Shown here: positions 21,720 to 29,425 of the stretch, piece by piece
How positions within the stretch are numbered: position 1 is the first letter of the stretch
Layout: each line of letters starts with the position of its first letter
Source of the DNA: CAYWNA01 sp964459305
Lineage (GTDB): Bacteria; Planctomycetota; Planctomycetia; Pirellulales; Pirellulaceae
Assembly (NCBI GenBank): GCA_964459305.1
Contig: CAYWNA010000015.1
Span: 1-64,000 of the forward strand
Reading direction: 5' to 3'
DNA length: 64,000 bases
Program-made: the position numbers and the translations under genes
Notes under the pieces: model-generated
The model's input: only the letters and a program-made list of their open reading frames with translations
What the model was told of the DNA's origin: nothing
Databases searched by the model: none

Positions 21720-21798
21720 TGAACTCGCACCGATGTCGTATTCCCAAAGTCACAGACATCAGGGTACTCGGTGACTTGGTTCTCGACAAGCCAAGACG

Positions 21799-22044
21799 CT
21801 AGCCACCAATAATCTCCTGCAGAATGTCGGCGAGGAGATGTCGAAGTCGCCGGTGGTCGGGGCGTTCTCGATGGTCGCCGATTCGCCTGGCAATTGACGA
21901 TTGCGGTGAGGTGGGCGCCGCCGTACGGTTTTGGATTTCGGCACGCTCTGTCAGCGGAGATCCAAGCAGCATCAGGCAAACGGCCACGCCCGTGAGTTCA
22001 AGAACGGCTGCGCGAATCCATCGCCATAAACGGAACAAACTCAT
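21799..22044 (-). CDS. Small membrane protein of unknown function
   Basis: 81 residues. MSLFRLWRWIRAAV is followed by a hydrophobic segment (LELTGVAVCLMLLGSPL, about 14-31) and then a basic, Arg-rich soluble tail ending HLLADILQEIIGG. A strong AAAGGAG lies about 8 bases before the ATG, which is the main reason to call it. Could be a single-span inner-membrane protein or have an uncleaved signal anchor. It is about 80 bp downstream of nothing on its strand and precedes groES-like by 79 bp. Confidence 0.55.
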   Translation of the reverse strand: MSLFRLWRWIRAAVLELTGVAVCLMLLGSPLTERAEIQNRTAAPTSPQSSIARRIGDHRERPDHRRLRHLLADILQEIIGG

Positions 22045-22474
22045 TCTCTTTCACTCCTTTGCTCAACGGCGAAACGTAGCGGACCGTTTCGCATGGTACA
22101 TTCCGTCGGGTGGACAGATTCGATGCAATCGGTGTGCCACTACGGCAACTAGCGTCGCCACGGCGCCGCAAGTCGTTCTGGCCCTTGACGTTAGCAGTTG
22201 CGCACTGCCATTTGATGCACCCCGCGTCAACGCAACTCGCTGCAAATCCGACACAGTCTGCCTGAATGCGATGGCGCCGCTTACCCACGAGAAACCTGCA
22301 GTCTGGGATTCCGGAGCCGAGTCGCAGAACGAAGGGCGACAACGCAAGGTTTGCCCGCTCTACGCAATTTGACGATTGAATCTCATCAGCGCAAGAAAGC
22401 AAATGCCGACTTCCTTGCCCCGATTGGGCTGCGTAGTCCGATGCCACCCGCGCCCCATTTGACAGGGGGGATTC
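22045..22474. other. Non-coding stretch before the repeat cluster
   Basis: About 430 bp with no convincing coding sequence. Open frames exist on both strands, but they lack ribosome binding sites and family features. It leads into the repeat cluster and the N gap, so a gene may have been disrupted or only partly assembled here. Confidence 0.4.
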
Positions 22475-22648
22475 GGGGGTCAACTCTTTTAACATGACAA
22501 AATTTGAAGTGTTAAGAGTTTACCCCCCAACCCCAGCAAGATGTCAAGTGTTAAAAGTTGACCCCCCANNNNNNNNNNTTTCCCCGGGGGTATTGGGGGG
22601 TCAACTCTTAACAATGAATAAGTTGTCAAGTGTAAAGAGTTGACCCCC
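22475..22648. repeat. Cluster of ~25-bp alternating repeats around the scaffold gap
   Basis: Five copies of a motif close to TGTCAAGTGTTAAGAGTTGA followed by CCCCC. They occur inverted at 22475-22499, direct at 22506-22528, direct at 22541-22567, inverted at 22595-22614 and direct at 22624-22648. Adjacent inverted pairs can form hairpins with C/G-rich bases at the stem foot. The N run falls between the third and fourth copies, as expected when a repeat defeats assembly. Confidence 0.85.
22569..22578. other. Assembly gap (10 N)
   Basis: Ten unknown bases, a placeholder of probably arbitrary length, inside the repeat cluster. The true distance and any missing sequence between 22568 and 22579 are unknown. 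Confidence 0.98.
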
Positions 22649-23785
22649 GAACCGCTGGAACGGGCCATAGATCCGGAGCGTCTCCGGCAAGGTCTGCTTG
22701 AGCTTTTCGATGCCTGCGTCGGTGACGGCGGTTCGGGACAGATGGAGCGTACGTAGATTCGTGAGTCCGGCGAGGTGCTCCAGGCCGGCGTCAGTGATCG
22801 CGGTGTCGGCCAGATGAAGCAATGTGAGGCCGGTCAGCCGTTCGAGATTTGTCAGCCCGATATCGGTCACTTCTGTGCCGTTGAGGTAGAGCCATTGCAG
22901 TTGGTCCAAGCTGGCCAAGTGCCTCAGCCCGGCGTCGGTGACTCGGATAGTCGATAGGTCGAGTGAAACTACATTGCCCGCCTCATCCCGCTTCGCCAGC
23001 CCCGCCACGTTCAGCGCGTCGGCCAGTTCGCGATTCTGCAGAACGACAAGCAACTCCACAATCCCCGACAACGTGCAATCGGTGTGATCCACGTCCAAAG
23101 CGGTCAACTGGTGCATTCCTCGCAGATGAACCAGACCCGCGTCGCCTATCTTCGTGTTGGAGGCGAGCAGGATTTCCAGACGGTGCAGTCCTTGGATGTG
23201 TTCCAGCCCCGAATTGTTGGCACCGGTGCCGCGGAGCGATAGCGTTTTGAGTACGGTAAGGCAGCTCAAATGTCGGAGCCCCGAGCTGCTGATGTTGGTA
23301 TCGTCCAACCAGAGTCGTTGGAGTCTGCTCAAGCGCGCCAGATGTGCGATCCCGTCGTCGGTGACCGGGGCGCCGTTCAGTGCGAGCCACTCCAGATCTA
23401 TGAGCGTGGCGAGCGGCGCGATCGCGGCATCAGTGACTCCGTGGCAGGGGCGATTGACCAACTGGAAATCGCCGAGCCCCTCCAGATTCGCTGTTTCCGT
23501 GAGTCTTACACCGTGAACGTGACCGAAGACATCGGCTCCCAGCCACCGCCGCAGCCATCTTGGACCGGCCGGTTTGGCGCTTTTCAACCTGCCGTCCTCG
23601 GTGTAACGGCAGTCGTAGAAGACCCATCCGCCGAGTCTCTTGATCTCCGTCACAGCCTTGGCCTGGGTCCGAGCCCGATGAAACCGGACGGCAAACCAAG
23701 CAATCGCCACCAGGGCAAGCAGTCCAGTGGCGAGAAGCACCTTTGGGTGCAAACGCAACCGCCGTCCATTCGCTTTTTCAGCCAT
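22601..23785 (-). CDS. Membrane-anchored leucine-rich-repeat protein with repeat-derived C-terminus
   Basis: 394 residues from MAEKANGRRLRL (start at 23785; a weak GGTGG lies just upstream; the frame is open to 23959). One hydrophobic segment (about 17-33, VLLATGLLALVAIAWFAV) is followed by a linker and about nine LRRs of the bacterial GALA/ribonuclease-inhibitor-like type, with units such as VTDAGLRHLASLDQLQWLYL and ITDAGLEHLAGLTNLRTLHL. LRRs usually bind protein partners; none is known here. The last 15 residues (GGQLFTLDNLFIVKS) and the stop codon are encoded by the dispersed repeat, so the original end of the protein has been replaced. Confidence 0.75.
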   Translation of the reverse strand: MAEKANGRRLRLHPKVLLATGLLALVAIAWFAVRFHRARTQAKAVTEIKRLGGWVFYDCRYTEDGRLKSAKPAGPRWLRRWLGADVFGHVHGVRLTETANLEGLGDFQLVNRPCHGVTDAAIAPLATLIDLEWLALNGAPVTDDGIAHLARLSRLQRLWLDDTNISSSGLRHLSCLTVLKTLSLRGTGANNSGLEHIQGLHRLEILLASNTKIGDAGLVHLRGMHQLTALDVDHTDCTLSGIVELLVVLQNRELADALNVAGLAKRDEAGNVVSLDLSTIRVTDAGLRHLASLDQLQWLYLNGTEVTDIGLTNLERLTGLTLLHLADTAITDAGLEHLAGLTNLRTLHLSRTAVTDAGIEKLKQTLPETLRIYGPFQRFGGQLFTLDNLFIVKS

Positions 23786-24002
23786 TTCCACCGCCGGTTC
23801 GAGGCTTACCGAGCACGCGTCGGGCCAGGATGACGCGATCTTAGCATGACATCGAGGGAATTGCATGCGTCGAGAACCTGGGAGCGAATGAATGTGACGT
23901 CGCAGGATTAGGGGTAAACGTTGCCAATCCGCCCCGTTTGCCGTAATATCCACTGTCAATCTTCAAGACTGGTCCGCAAACGCGATCCTTCTGACACGGA
24001 CG

Positions 24003-25955
24003 ATGGGTACTTGGAAACGCCGTCTCTGGTTGGGCTTGGCTCTATCGACATTTGCCGTGGTGCCTGCCTTGTTGTGTCAGCTCTCGGCTAGACCGCCCCA
24101 ACATCGCTTCATTCACGTCGAGTCGTTTCGTTACGGGAAGAGCCCGTCGGTGATCCGCTGCAACCGCGGCGATTGGCTGCACTTGACATTCAGCACACGG
24201 GATACCGCCCATTCCTTTTTCCTCGAGGAATTCAACCTAGACGCGAAGATCTCGCCGGGGCGTCGCGACGTGTCGGTTTTCCGCACGAGCGACCCGACCG
24301 CCAAGCCGCGCGACACGCATGAGGTCGTCTTCGAGGCCAAACATCCCGGCTGGCTCGGCTACCTGGTCTCCAAGAGCCAATATCGATGTCACGTTTGGTG
24401 TGGACCGATGCACGCATTCGAACACGGTGACCTGATCATCGAGCCTAATGCGCTTCTGTATGCCGGCATGGGTCTTCTGTTTGGCATTCCCGTCATGCAA
24501 CTGATCGGTATGCGATCCCAGTTGCGGCAAAATGCGGCGGGCGCTCGTCGCGGGTCTCCGGCAGATGGATGGGACATCTTCCAGCACTTAGCGTGGCTGA
24601 AGTCGCTGATCAGGCGGCGGGGGTTTCAATTCAGTTGGATCGCCGTCAGCTTGCCGTTCGTTTACCTTGGCGTGCTGGCGGCGATGTTCGGAACGCAAAT
24701 GTCCGGCCGCAATTTCGGCGTGATGGGCACGTGGGTTGTTTGGCTGTTTTTGTTCGTCGCCGTGTTGACACCATTCGGTGGACGGATCTGGTGCTTGGCC
24801 TGTCCGTTGCCTTTTCTGGGTGAGTTCTGCCAGCGAGGCGCCTTTACCGGCGTACGCACCGGGGCATCCGGAAAGACCAACAATCGCTTCTTTGGGTGGA
24901 ACCGATCTTGGCCCGCTTGGTTCAGCAACGCTTGGCCGCGGACGATTGCGATCGTTGTTTTGGGGACATTTTCCACTGTTCTTGTCGCCAAGCCGCGGAT
25001 CTCAGGCTGGGTCATCCTTGGCGTGATTGTGTTGCCATTGATGATGGCACTGATCTGGGAGCTTCGGGCTTTCTGCAGATACCTTTGTCCGGTGAGCTCT
25101 TTCGCCGCGTTGTACGCCAAGCTGTCGAAGTTGGCGCTGCGTGCGGCTGATCCAGACATCTGTGGGAGTTGCGAGGTCCGCTCTTGTCAGACAGGCAGCG
25201 ATGCGGGCTGGGCGTGTCCCTACGGTTTGTGCGTGGGCGAGATCGACGAGAACGACCACTGCGGCTTGTGCACCGAGTGCATCAAGACCTGCCCCTACGA
25301 CAACGTAACGCTCCGCTGGCGTCCCTTCGCCCAGGAGACTCGGGTGCGCGGGGCAGACGTGGCTTGGTCCGCGATGGCAATGCTGGTGCTTGCCATTGCG
25401 TATTGTCTGATTCATCTGGGACGTTGGCCGGCGCTTCGCGATTGTGTGAACGTGCTGGATAAGGGCAATTGGCATCTCTTTGCGGTGTATGCCCTCATAC
25501 TCTGGTTCGTTGCATTGGCCGGTTTTCCCGCGGTGATGCTCGTTTTGGCCGAAGCAAGCCGGCGGTTTGCGAAATTGTCACAGAACACACGGACCGTGAC
25601 GATCGCCTCGGCCGGTGCCCTGATTCCGATGGGATTGATGTTGTGGATTGCCTTCGTCATCCCCATGCTGACAGTGAACGCGTCGTTTGTTGTTCAGTCG
25701 CTGTCCGATCCTTTCGGGTGGGGATGGGACTTCTTCGGCACAGCCAATACCCCCTGGCACCAGCTTTGGCCACGGGCCGTACCTTGGATTCAAGTGGTTT
25801 GCGTATTGGTCGGCCTCCACTACAGCCTGCGTAACGCTTGGCGCATCGGTTTGGACCTGACCGACCAACCGCGGAGGGCCATGCGAGCAACGATTCCGAT
25901 GGCTGCTCTGCTGATTGTCCTCGCCGGATCGCTCATTTGGTTCTTCGCAAACTGA
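24003..25955 (+). CDS. CuA-like cupredoxin fused to a NosR/NapH-type polyferredoxin membrane protein
   Basis: 650 residues. A signal/anchor helix (8-27) precedes a cupredoxin domain (about 35-148) resembling the CuA domain of Cox2 and NosZ: DTAHSFFLEEFNLDAKISPGR (His70) and CHVWCGPMHAFE (Cys129, Cys133, His137). The usual Met ligand position is Glu140. Multiple membrane helices follow, with cysteine motifs CLACP (264-268), CRYLCP (358-363), then CGSCEVRSC (387-395), C405/C410, and a classic 4Fe-4S ligand set C420/C423/C426/C430 followed by Pro. Further helices run to the C-terminus. Expected role: moving electrons between periplasmic copper and Fe-S centres. Partner unknown. It is followed after 20 bp by an FG-GAP protein. 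Fusion and domain order are seen directly; function is inferred. Confidence 0.82.
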   Translation: MGTWKRRLWLGLALSTFAVVPALLCQLSARPPQHRFIHVESFRYGKSPSVIRCNRGDWLHLTFSTRDTAHSFFLEEFNLDAKISPGRRDVSVFRTSDPTAKPRDTHEVVFEAKHPGWLGYLVSKSQYRCHVWCGPMHAFEHGDLIIEPNALLYAGMGLLFGIPVMQLIGMRSQLRQNAAGARRGSPADGWDIFQHLAWLKSLIRRRGFQFSWIAVSLPFVYLGVLAAMFGTQMSGRNFGVMGTWVVWLFLFVAVLTPFGGRIWCLACPLPFLGEFCQRGAFTGVRTGASGKTNNRFFGWNRSWPAWFSNAWPRTIAIVVLGTFSTVLVAKPRISGWVILGVIVLPLMMALIWELRAFCRYLCPVSSFAALYAKLSKLALRAADPDICGSCEVRSCQTGSDAGWACPYGLCVGEIDENDHCGLCTECIKTCPYDNVTLRWRPFAQETRVRGADVAWSAMAMLVLAIAYCLIHLGRWPALRDCVNVLDKGNWHLFAVYALILWFVALAGFPAVMLVLAEASRRFAKLSQNTRTVTIASAGALIPMGLMLWIAFVIPMLTVNASFVVQSLSDPFGWGWDFFGTANTPWHQLWPRAVPWIQVVCVLVGLHYSLRNAWRIGLDLTDQPRRAMRATIPMAALLIVLAGSLIWFFAN

Positions 25956-25975
25956 CAGGGGCACGGGATATTCCC

Positions 25976-27352
25976 ATGAAGCTCAATCCCCACGCAACCG
26001 CGCCCGTCTTGCTGATCCTGCTGATTCTGGTGGGCATTCCCCTTGGGGTTCTGAGCTATCAGTCTCACCGAACCGGCATGACCTGGTCGCAGATTATCCG
26101 CAACGGCTTTGTTCGCGGCGGGTCACCCGACACAACCGCGGACCGCGCCGACACGACCGCGTTGCCTAAGGGGAAAAGAACCAACTTTCTCAAGCCCCGA
26201 CCGATCGGCGAGCCTTTTGAAGAACCGCCATGGGTATCTCACCTCAGCGCGGTGGACCTCGACCAGGACGGGCTGCTCGACGTGGTGGTCTGCGACTGTC
26301 GGGCCAACGGCGTCGGTTGGATTCGCCAGCACCCTCGCGGCGTTTTCACTGAACATGTTTGCGCAGACGACTTGACCGCACCAGCCCACGTGCAGGCGGT
26401 CGATTTCGACTTCGACGGCGATCTGGACCTGGTGATAGCCGTGCTGGGAATGCTGTTTCCCAACAACGACAAGATCGGTTCGGTGGTTGTCCTGGAAAAC
26501 GATGGGCGAATGGCGTTCACCAGGCATGTCATAGCCCATAGAATCGCGCGGGTCTCAGACGTCCGCGCCGGAGACCTGGACGGGGACGGAGACATGGATC
26601 TCGCCGTGGCGCAGTTCGGTTATGACGATGGTCAAACACGATGGATCGAGAATCTCGGCCATTGGAGTTTCCAAAGTCACATTCTTCAGAACTTGTCAGG
26701 CCCGATTCACGCCGAAATTGCGGACGTCAACGCGGATGGCAACCCAGACATCGTCGTATTGGTCAGCCAGGAATGGGAACAGATTTACGTGTTTGCGGGT
26801 GACGGCAGGGGCAAGTTCGAGCCGCACCGAGTTTTCGGCTCCGACAACGTTGACTTCGGCTCCAGCGGTATTTCCACGTGCGACTTCGACCAGGATGGAG
26901 ACGTTGACATTCTGTACACCAACGGCGACGCGTTTGATTACCTCCCGCCACGCCCACGAGCGTGGCATGGGGTGCAGTGGCTGGAAAACCGGGGTAGCCT
27001 GCAATTCCAATACCACCGTCTAGCCGATTACGCCGGCGCGGCCAACGCGCAGGCGGCAGACGTCGATCGCGACGGAGACCTCGATCTGTTGGTCACCAGC
27101 GCGTACAACTTGTGGGAGCACCCGCAGGCCCAAAGCCTCATTTGGCTGGAAAACAAGGGCGCGATGACTTTCCAGCGTCACGACGTCACGAATGCCCCGA
27201 CGCACATTCAGGCGTTGGACGTCGGCGACTTTGACGGGGATGGAGACACTGACGCCGTGAGCGGCGGGTTGCACACCTATCCGCCGTATGACCGCACAGA
27301 ACGAGTCGTCCTCTGGATCTGCCAGTGGCCTGAATCGAAGAACGAGAAATGA
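25976..27352 (+). CDS. Membrane-anchored FG-GAP/VCBS-repeat protein
   Basis: 458 residues from MKLNPHATAPVLL. A hydrophobic N-terminal helix (about 8-28) is a signal or anchor. The rest is a beta-propeller of FG-GAP/VCBS repeats with seven visible Asp-rich calcium-binding motifs, such as DLDQDGLLD, DFDFDGDLD, DLDGDGDMD, DVNADGNPD, DFDQDGDVD, DVDRDGDLD and DFDGDGDTD. It follows the cupredoxin-polyferredoxin gene after 20 bp on the same strand, so the two are probably one operon. No enzymatic residues recognised; a binding or scaffold role outside the cytoplasm is likely. Confidence 0.85.
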   Translation: MKLNPHATAPVLLILLILVGIPLGVLSYQSHRTGMTWSQIIRNGFVRGGSPDTTADRADTTALPKGKRTNFLKPRPIGEPFEEPPWVSHLSAVDLDQDGLLDVVVCDCRANGVGWIRQHPRGVFTEHVCADDLTAPAHVQAVDFDFDGDLDLVIAVLGMLFPNNDKIGSVVVLENDGRMAFTRHVIAHRIARVSDVRAGDLDGDGDMDLAVAQFGYDDGQTRWIENLGHWSFQSHILQNLSGPIHAEIADVNADGNPDIVVLVSQEWEQIYVFAGDGRGKFEPHRVFGSDNVDFGSSGISTCDFDQDGDVDILYTNGDAFDYLPPRPRAWHGVQWLENRGSLQFQYHRLADYAGAANAQAADVDRDGDLDLLVTSAYNLWEHPQAQSLIWLENKGAMTFQRHDVTNAPTHIQALDVGDFDGDGDTDAVSGGLHTYPPYDRTERVVLWICQWPESKNEK

Positions 27353-27389
27353 CCTCAGGGTCGTGGCAGTAATAGGTCCAGATTCCATG

Positions 27390-27457
27390 GCAGCCGAAGT
27401 CGCCAGATTTTGGACTGTTTGGATTGGAAAATCCCAAACTCTGGCGAGTTCGGCTAC
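27390..27457 (+). repeat. Dispersed 68-bp hairpin repeat (family A, copy 1)
   Basis: Imperfect inverted repeat: arm CAGCCGAAGTCGCCAGATTTTGG-like, and the other arm CCAAACTCTGGCGAGTTCGGCTAC-like, with a short variable centre. It lies between two convergent genes and could act as a bidirectional transcription stop. Related copies are at 29226-29292 and 51040-51107. Confidence 0.85.
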
Positions 27458-27477
27458 GACGTGTAAACGCCGGGCGA

Positions 27478-28431
27478 TCAGAATTCGCCGACTACCTCGC
27501 CTCCCGACCGAGTGCCGAGCGCCTGCCAGATGTTGTAGTCGATGGATTCAGTAACGAACTGAGTAGAACCGTCCGCCATGGCCGCGTTCACACCTCCGGG
27601 ATGGCGGCTTCGGGCGGCATTTACTCCCGTGGTGGTCCAGTTCTCGCACTCGTGATTGTTGATCAACACATCGTTCGGCCCAAACCGCGTACTGAACGTC
27701 CAAGAGCAGTTGCGTTGAGCAAAAAACCAGGAGAAGCCCCGGCACTGGCTGCCGATGCTCACGTTGCTGCTGATTGGTGGTGCCGTGCCGAATTGGCAGG
27801 CCTGGTAACCAGCCGTGTCCCCTTGATAGCGTTTAACCCACGGTTCGTTGATCTTGCACTCCGAAACGGCCAACGTCGTGGACGTGCCGTCCACGATATC
27901 CGCGATGGCGGTGAAGCTGTTGATCCCGAAGACCCCGTCATAACTTCCAATCGTCTGGTCGGAATTCCCAACGCTTACGACGTAGTTGGTGGGAGCATAG
28001 CCAGGGGTTGGCGTGAGGTTGAGACCGCTGGGGCATCGGCAGAGACTGAGCTCGATTTGGCGGATGCGGGTGTTATCCGGCCCACCGTTGCCCGTCCACA
28101 GCTCCCAATCGGTCTCGTCGGCGATCACCTCTTGCTCGCAATAGGGCAGTACGCGGGCGATCCAGGAGATCATACTGGTGCTCCAGGAATCAACACCGGT
28201 GCCGAAAGAGCGAACCGAACCGGGCGGAAATCGCCTGTAGGTCGAGTGATAATTGTGCAGCGCCACGCCGAACTGCTTGAGATTGTTGGCGCATTCAGCC
28301 CGCCGCGCAGCCTCGCGCGCCGCTTGGATGGCCGGCAAGAGCAGGGCGACGAGGATGCCGATAATCGCGATCACAACCAGCAGTTCTACTAGCGTAAATC
28401 CATCTTTTGAGCGTGGCTTGATAAGCCGCAT
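27478..28431 (-). CDS. DUF1559 prepilin-like protein
   Basis: 317 residues from MRLIKPRSKDGFTLVELLVV (start at 28431; AAAGG lies about 9 bases upstream). Type IV-pilin-like N-terminus with cleavage before FTLVE and the hydrophobic helix VVIAIIGILVALLLPAIQAA, then AREAARRAECANNLKQFGVALHNYH. The C-terminus carries the planctomycete H-X9-DG motif (RHPGGVNAAMADGS). This is a large planctomycete paralogous family, thought to be exported by a type II secretion/pilus-like system. It follows a lipoprotein gene by 126 bp on the same strand. Confidence 0.93.
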   Translation of the reverse strand: MRLIKPRSKDGFTLVELLVVIAIIGILVALLLPAIQAAREAARRAECANNLKQFGVALHNYHSTYRRFPPGSVRSFGTGVDSWSTSMISWIARVLPYCEQEVIADETDWELWTGNGGPDNTRIRQIELSLCRCPSGLNLTPTPGYAPTNYVVSVGNSDQTIGSYDGVFGINSFTAIADIVDGTSTTLAVSECKINEPWVKRYQGDTAGYQACQFGTAPPISSNVSIGSQCRGFSWFFAQRNCSWTFSTRFGPNDVLINNHECENWTTTGVNAARSRHPGGVNAAMADGSTQFVTESIDYNIWQALGTRSGGEVVGEF

Positions 28432-28557
28432 GACTGAGGCCTTTCGCAGGGAATAATAAAAGGGGATGATTTCGCTAAGTGCTTTTCCGGTTGGGTCTGC
28501 TTTCCACGGAACCTTGCGCGTATTCACCACTGAGTACAGTACGGATTCCAGAATGCG

Positions 28558-29013
28558 TTAGTTCGAACGCAGATCAAAGCCCTTCGTATTCTCCCCGGCG
28601 TTGAGCTCCTCCACAAGCTCCGATGTGCGGTTGTAGCGTTGGGGGATGTATTGCACGACTTGCGGTGTTTCACTGGGGCCTCCGTCGAGGCTCTCTGCCC
28701 GGACCATGCGACCCGTCGCCCGGGTGGCCGAAATGAGCACTCGGTGTTTTCCGGCCAGCATGCCATTCCCCTCGGCAATCTCATATTTGCCATCGATGAT
28801 TTTGGCCGACCCTCCTGGCCCCAGAGCACCGTCGATCGGATTCAGTCGGATGTTGCCGTCCGTAACGGGCTGACCGTCGAAAGTGACCCCGCCACTCAGC
28901 GAGCACGGAGCACCGTCCGAACCGCACCCGATAATGCTACACGCCAGCAACAGGCATGCAGCTGGCCAAAGCACCTGATCCACCGATCTGTTGAACAAAG
29001 TCTTAGTTGTCAT
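28558..29013 (-). CDS. Lipoprotein with a transthyretin/carboxypeptidase-regulatory-like domain
   Basis: 151 residues from MTTKTLFNRSVDQVLWPAAC. The signal helix ends in the lipobox region LLACSIIGC, giving Cys lipidation. The mature part begins SGGVTFDGQPVTDGNIRLNPIDG, with KYEIAEGNGMLAGKHRVLISATR and VVQYIPQRYN, typical of planctomycete small lipoproteins encoded beside DUF1559 proteins. These often look like beta-sandwich domains. Ribosome binding site is weak. Probably co-transcribed with the DUF1559 gene. Confidence 0.85.
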   Translation of the reverse strand: MTTKTLFNRSVDQVLWPAACLLLACSIIGCGSDGAPCSLSGGVTFDGQPVTDGNIRLNPIDGALGPGGSAKIIDGKYEIAEGNGMLAGKHRVLISATRATGRMVRAESLDGGPSETPQVVQYIPQRYNRTSELVEELNAGENTKGFDLRSN

Positions 29014-29425
29014 TCTATCAATGGCCCCACTGCGATTTGAACAGAGATCCCCACTTGCGGGCCTAGCGTGCCCCATTGACATCATAAAACAACACCGCAT
29101 TGTGAGGCAAACGAAATCCTGAAAAAATGCGATATCGCACCTTGCGCAACGTCGGGGTTTTGGCATGTGTTTGGAAACGCATGGTTCAACGTAGGATCGG
29201 CTCCGAAATAGATCCTGCATTTGCGGTAGCCGAAGTCGCCAGACTTTGGTCGCTTTGCAGGGGAAAAACCAAACTCTGGCGAGTTCGGCTACATCGAGCA
29301 AATGCCGGCGTAATCTCGGCAGCGATCCGTAGTGTGATGGAATCCGCTGAGGCATGGCCTGTTCACGCGTTCACCTGCAGCAACAACCGGCCGGGAAGGA
29401 ACGGTGCTGCCTTTTGAAGCAAGCG
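29014..29425. other. Intergenic region, 412 bp, with a family A repeat
   Basis: Lies between the UDP-sugar dehydrogenase stop and the lipoprotein start. It carries family A copy 2 (29226-29292). No ORF with a ribosome binding site was seen. The lipoprotein promoter is probably here. Confidence 0.6.
29226..29292 (+). repeat. Dispersed 67-bp hairpin repeat (family A, copy 2)
   Basis: Arm GTAGCCGAAGTCGCCAGACT and opposing arm ACTCTGGCGAGTTCGGCTAC, with a ~27-base centre containing GGGGAAAAACC. Same element and orientation as copy 1 at 27390. Confidence 0.88.

Noticed and set aside
21998..22495. A 165-codon minus-strand frame between the small membrane gene and the repeats
   Set aside because: It overlaps the real small gene, has no ribosome binding site and shows no domain or steady codon use.
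24003..25955. Cytochrome c oxidase subunit II
   Set aside because: The domain is fused to a polyferredoxin with Fe-S motifs, lacks the Met ligand position and has no oxidase subunit I gene beside it.
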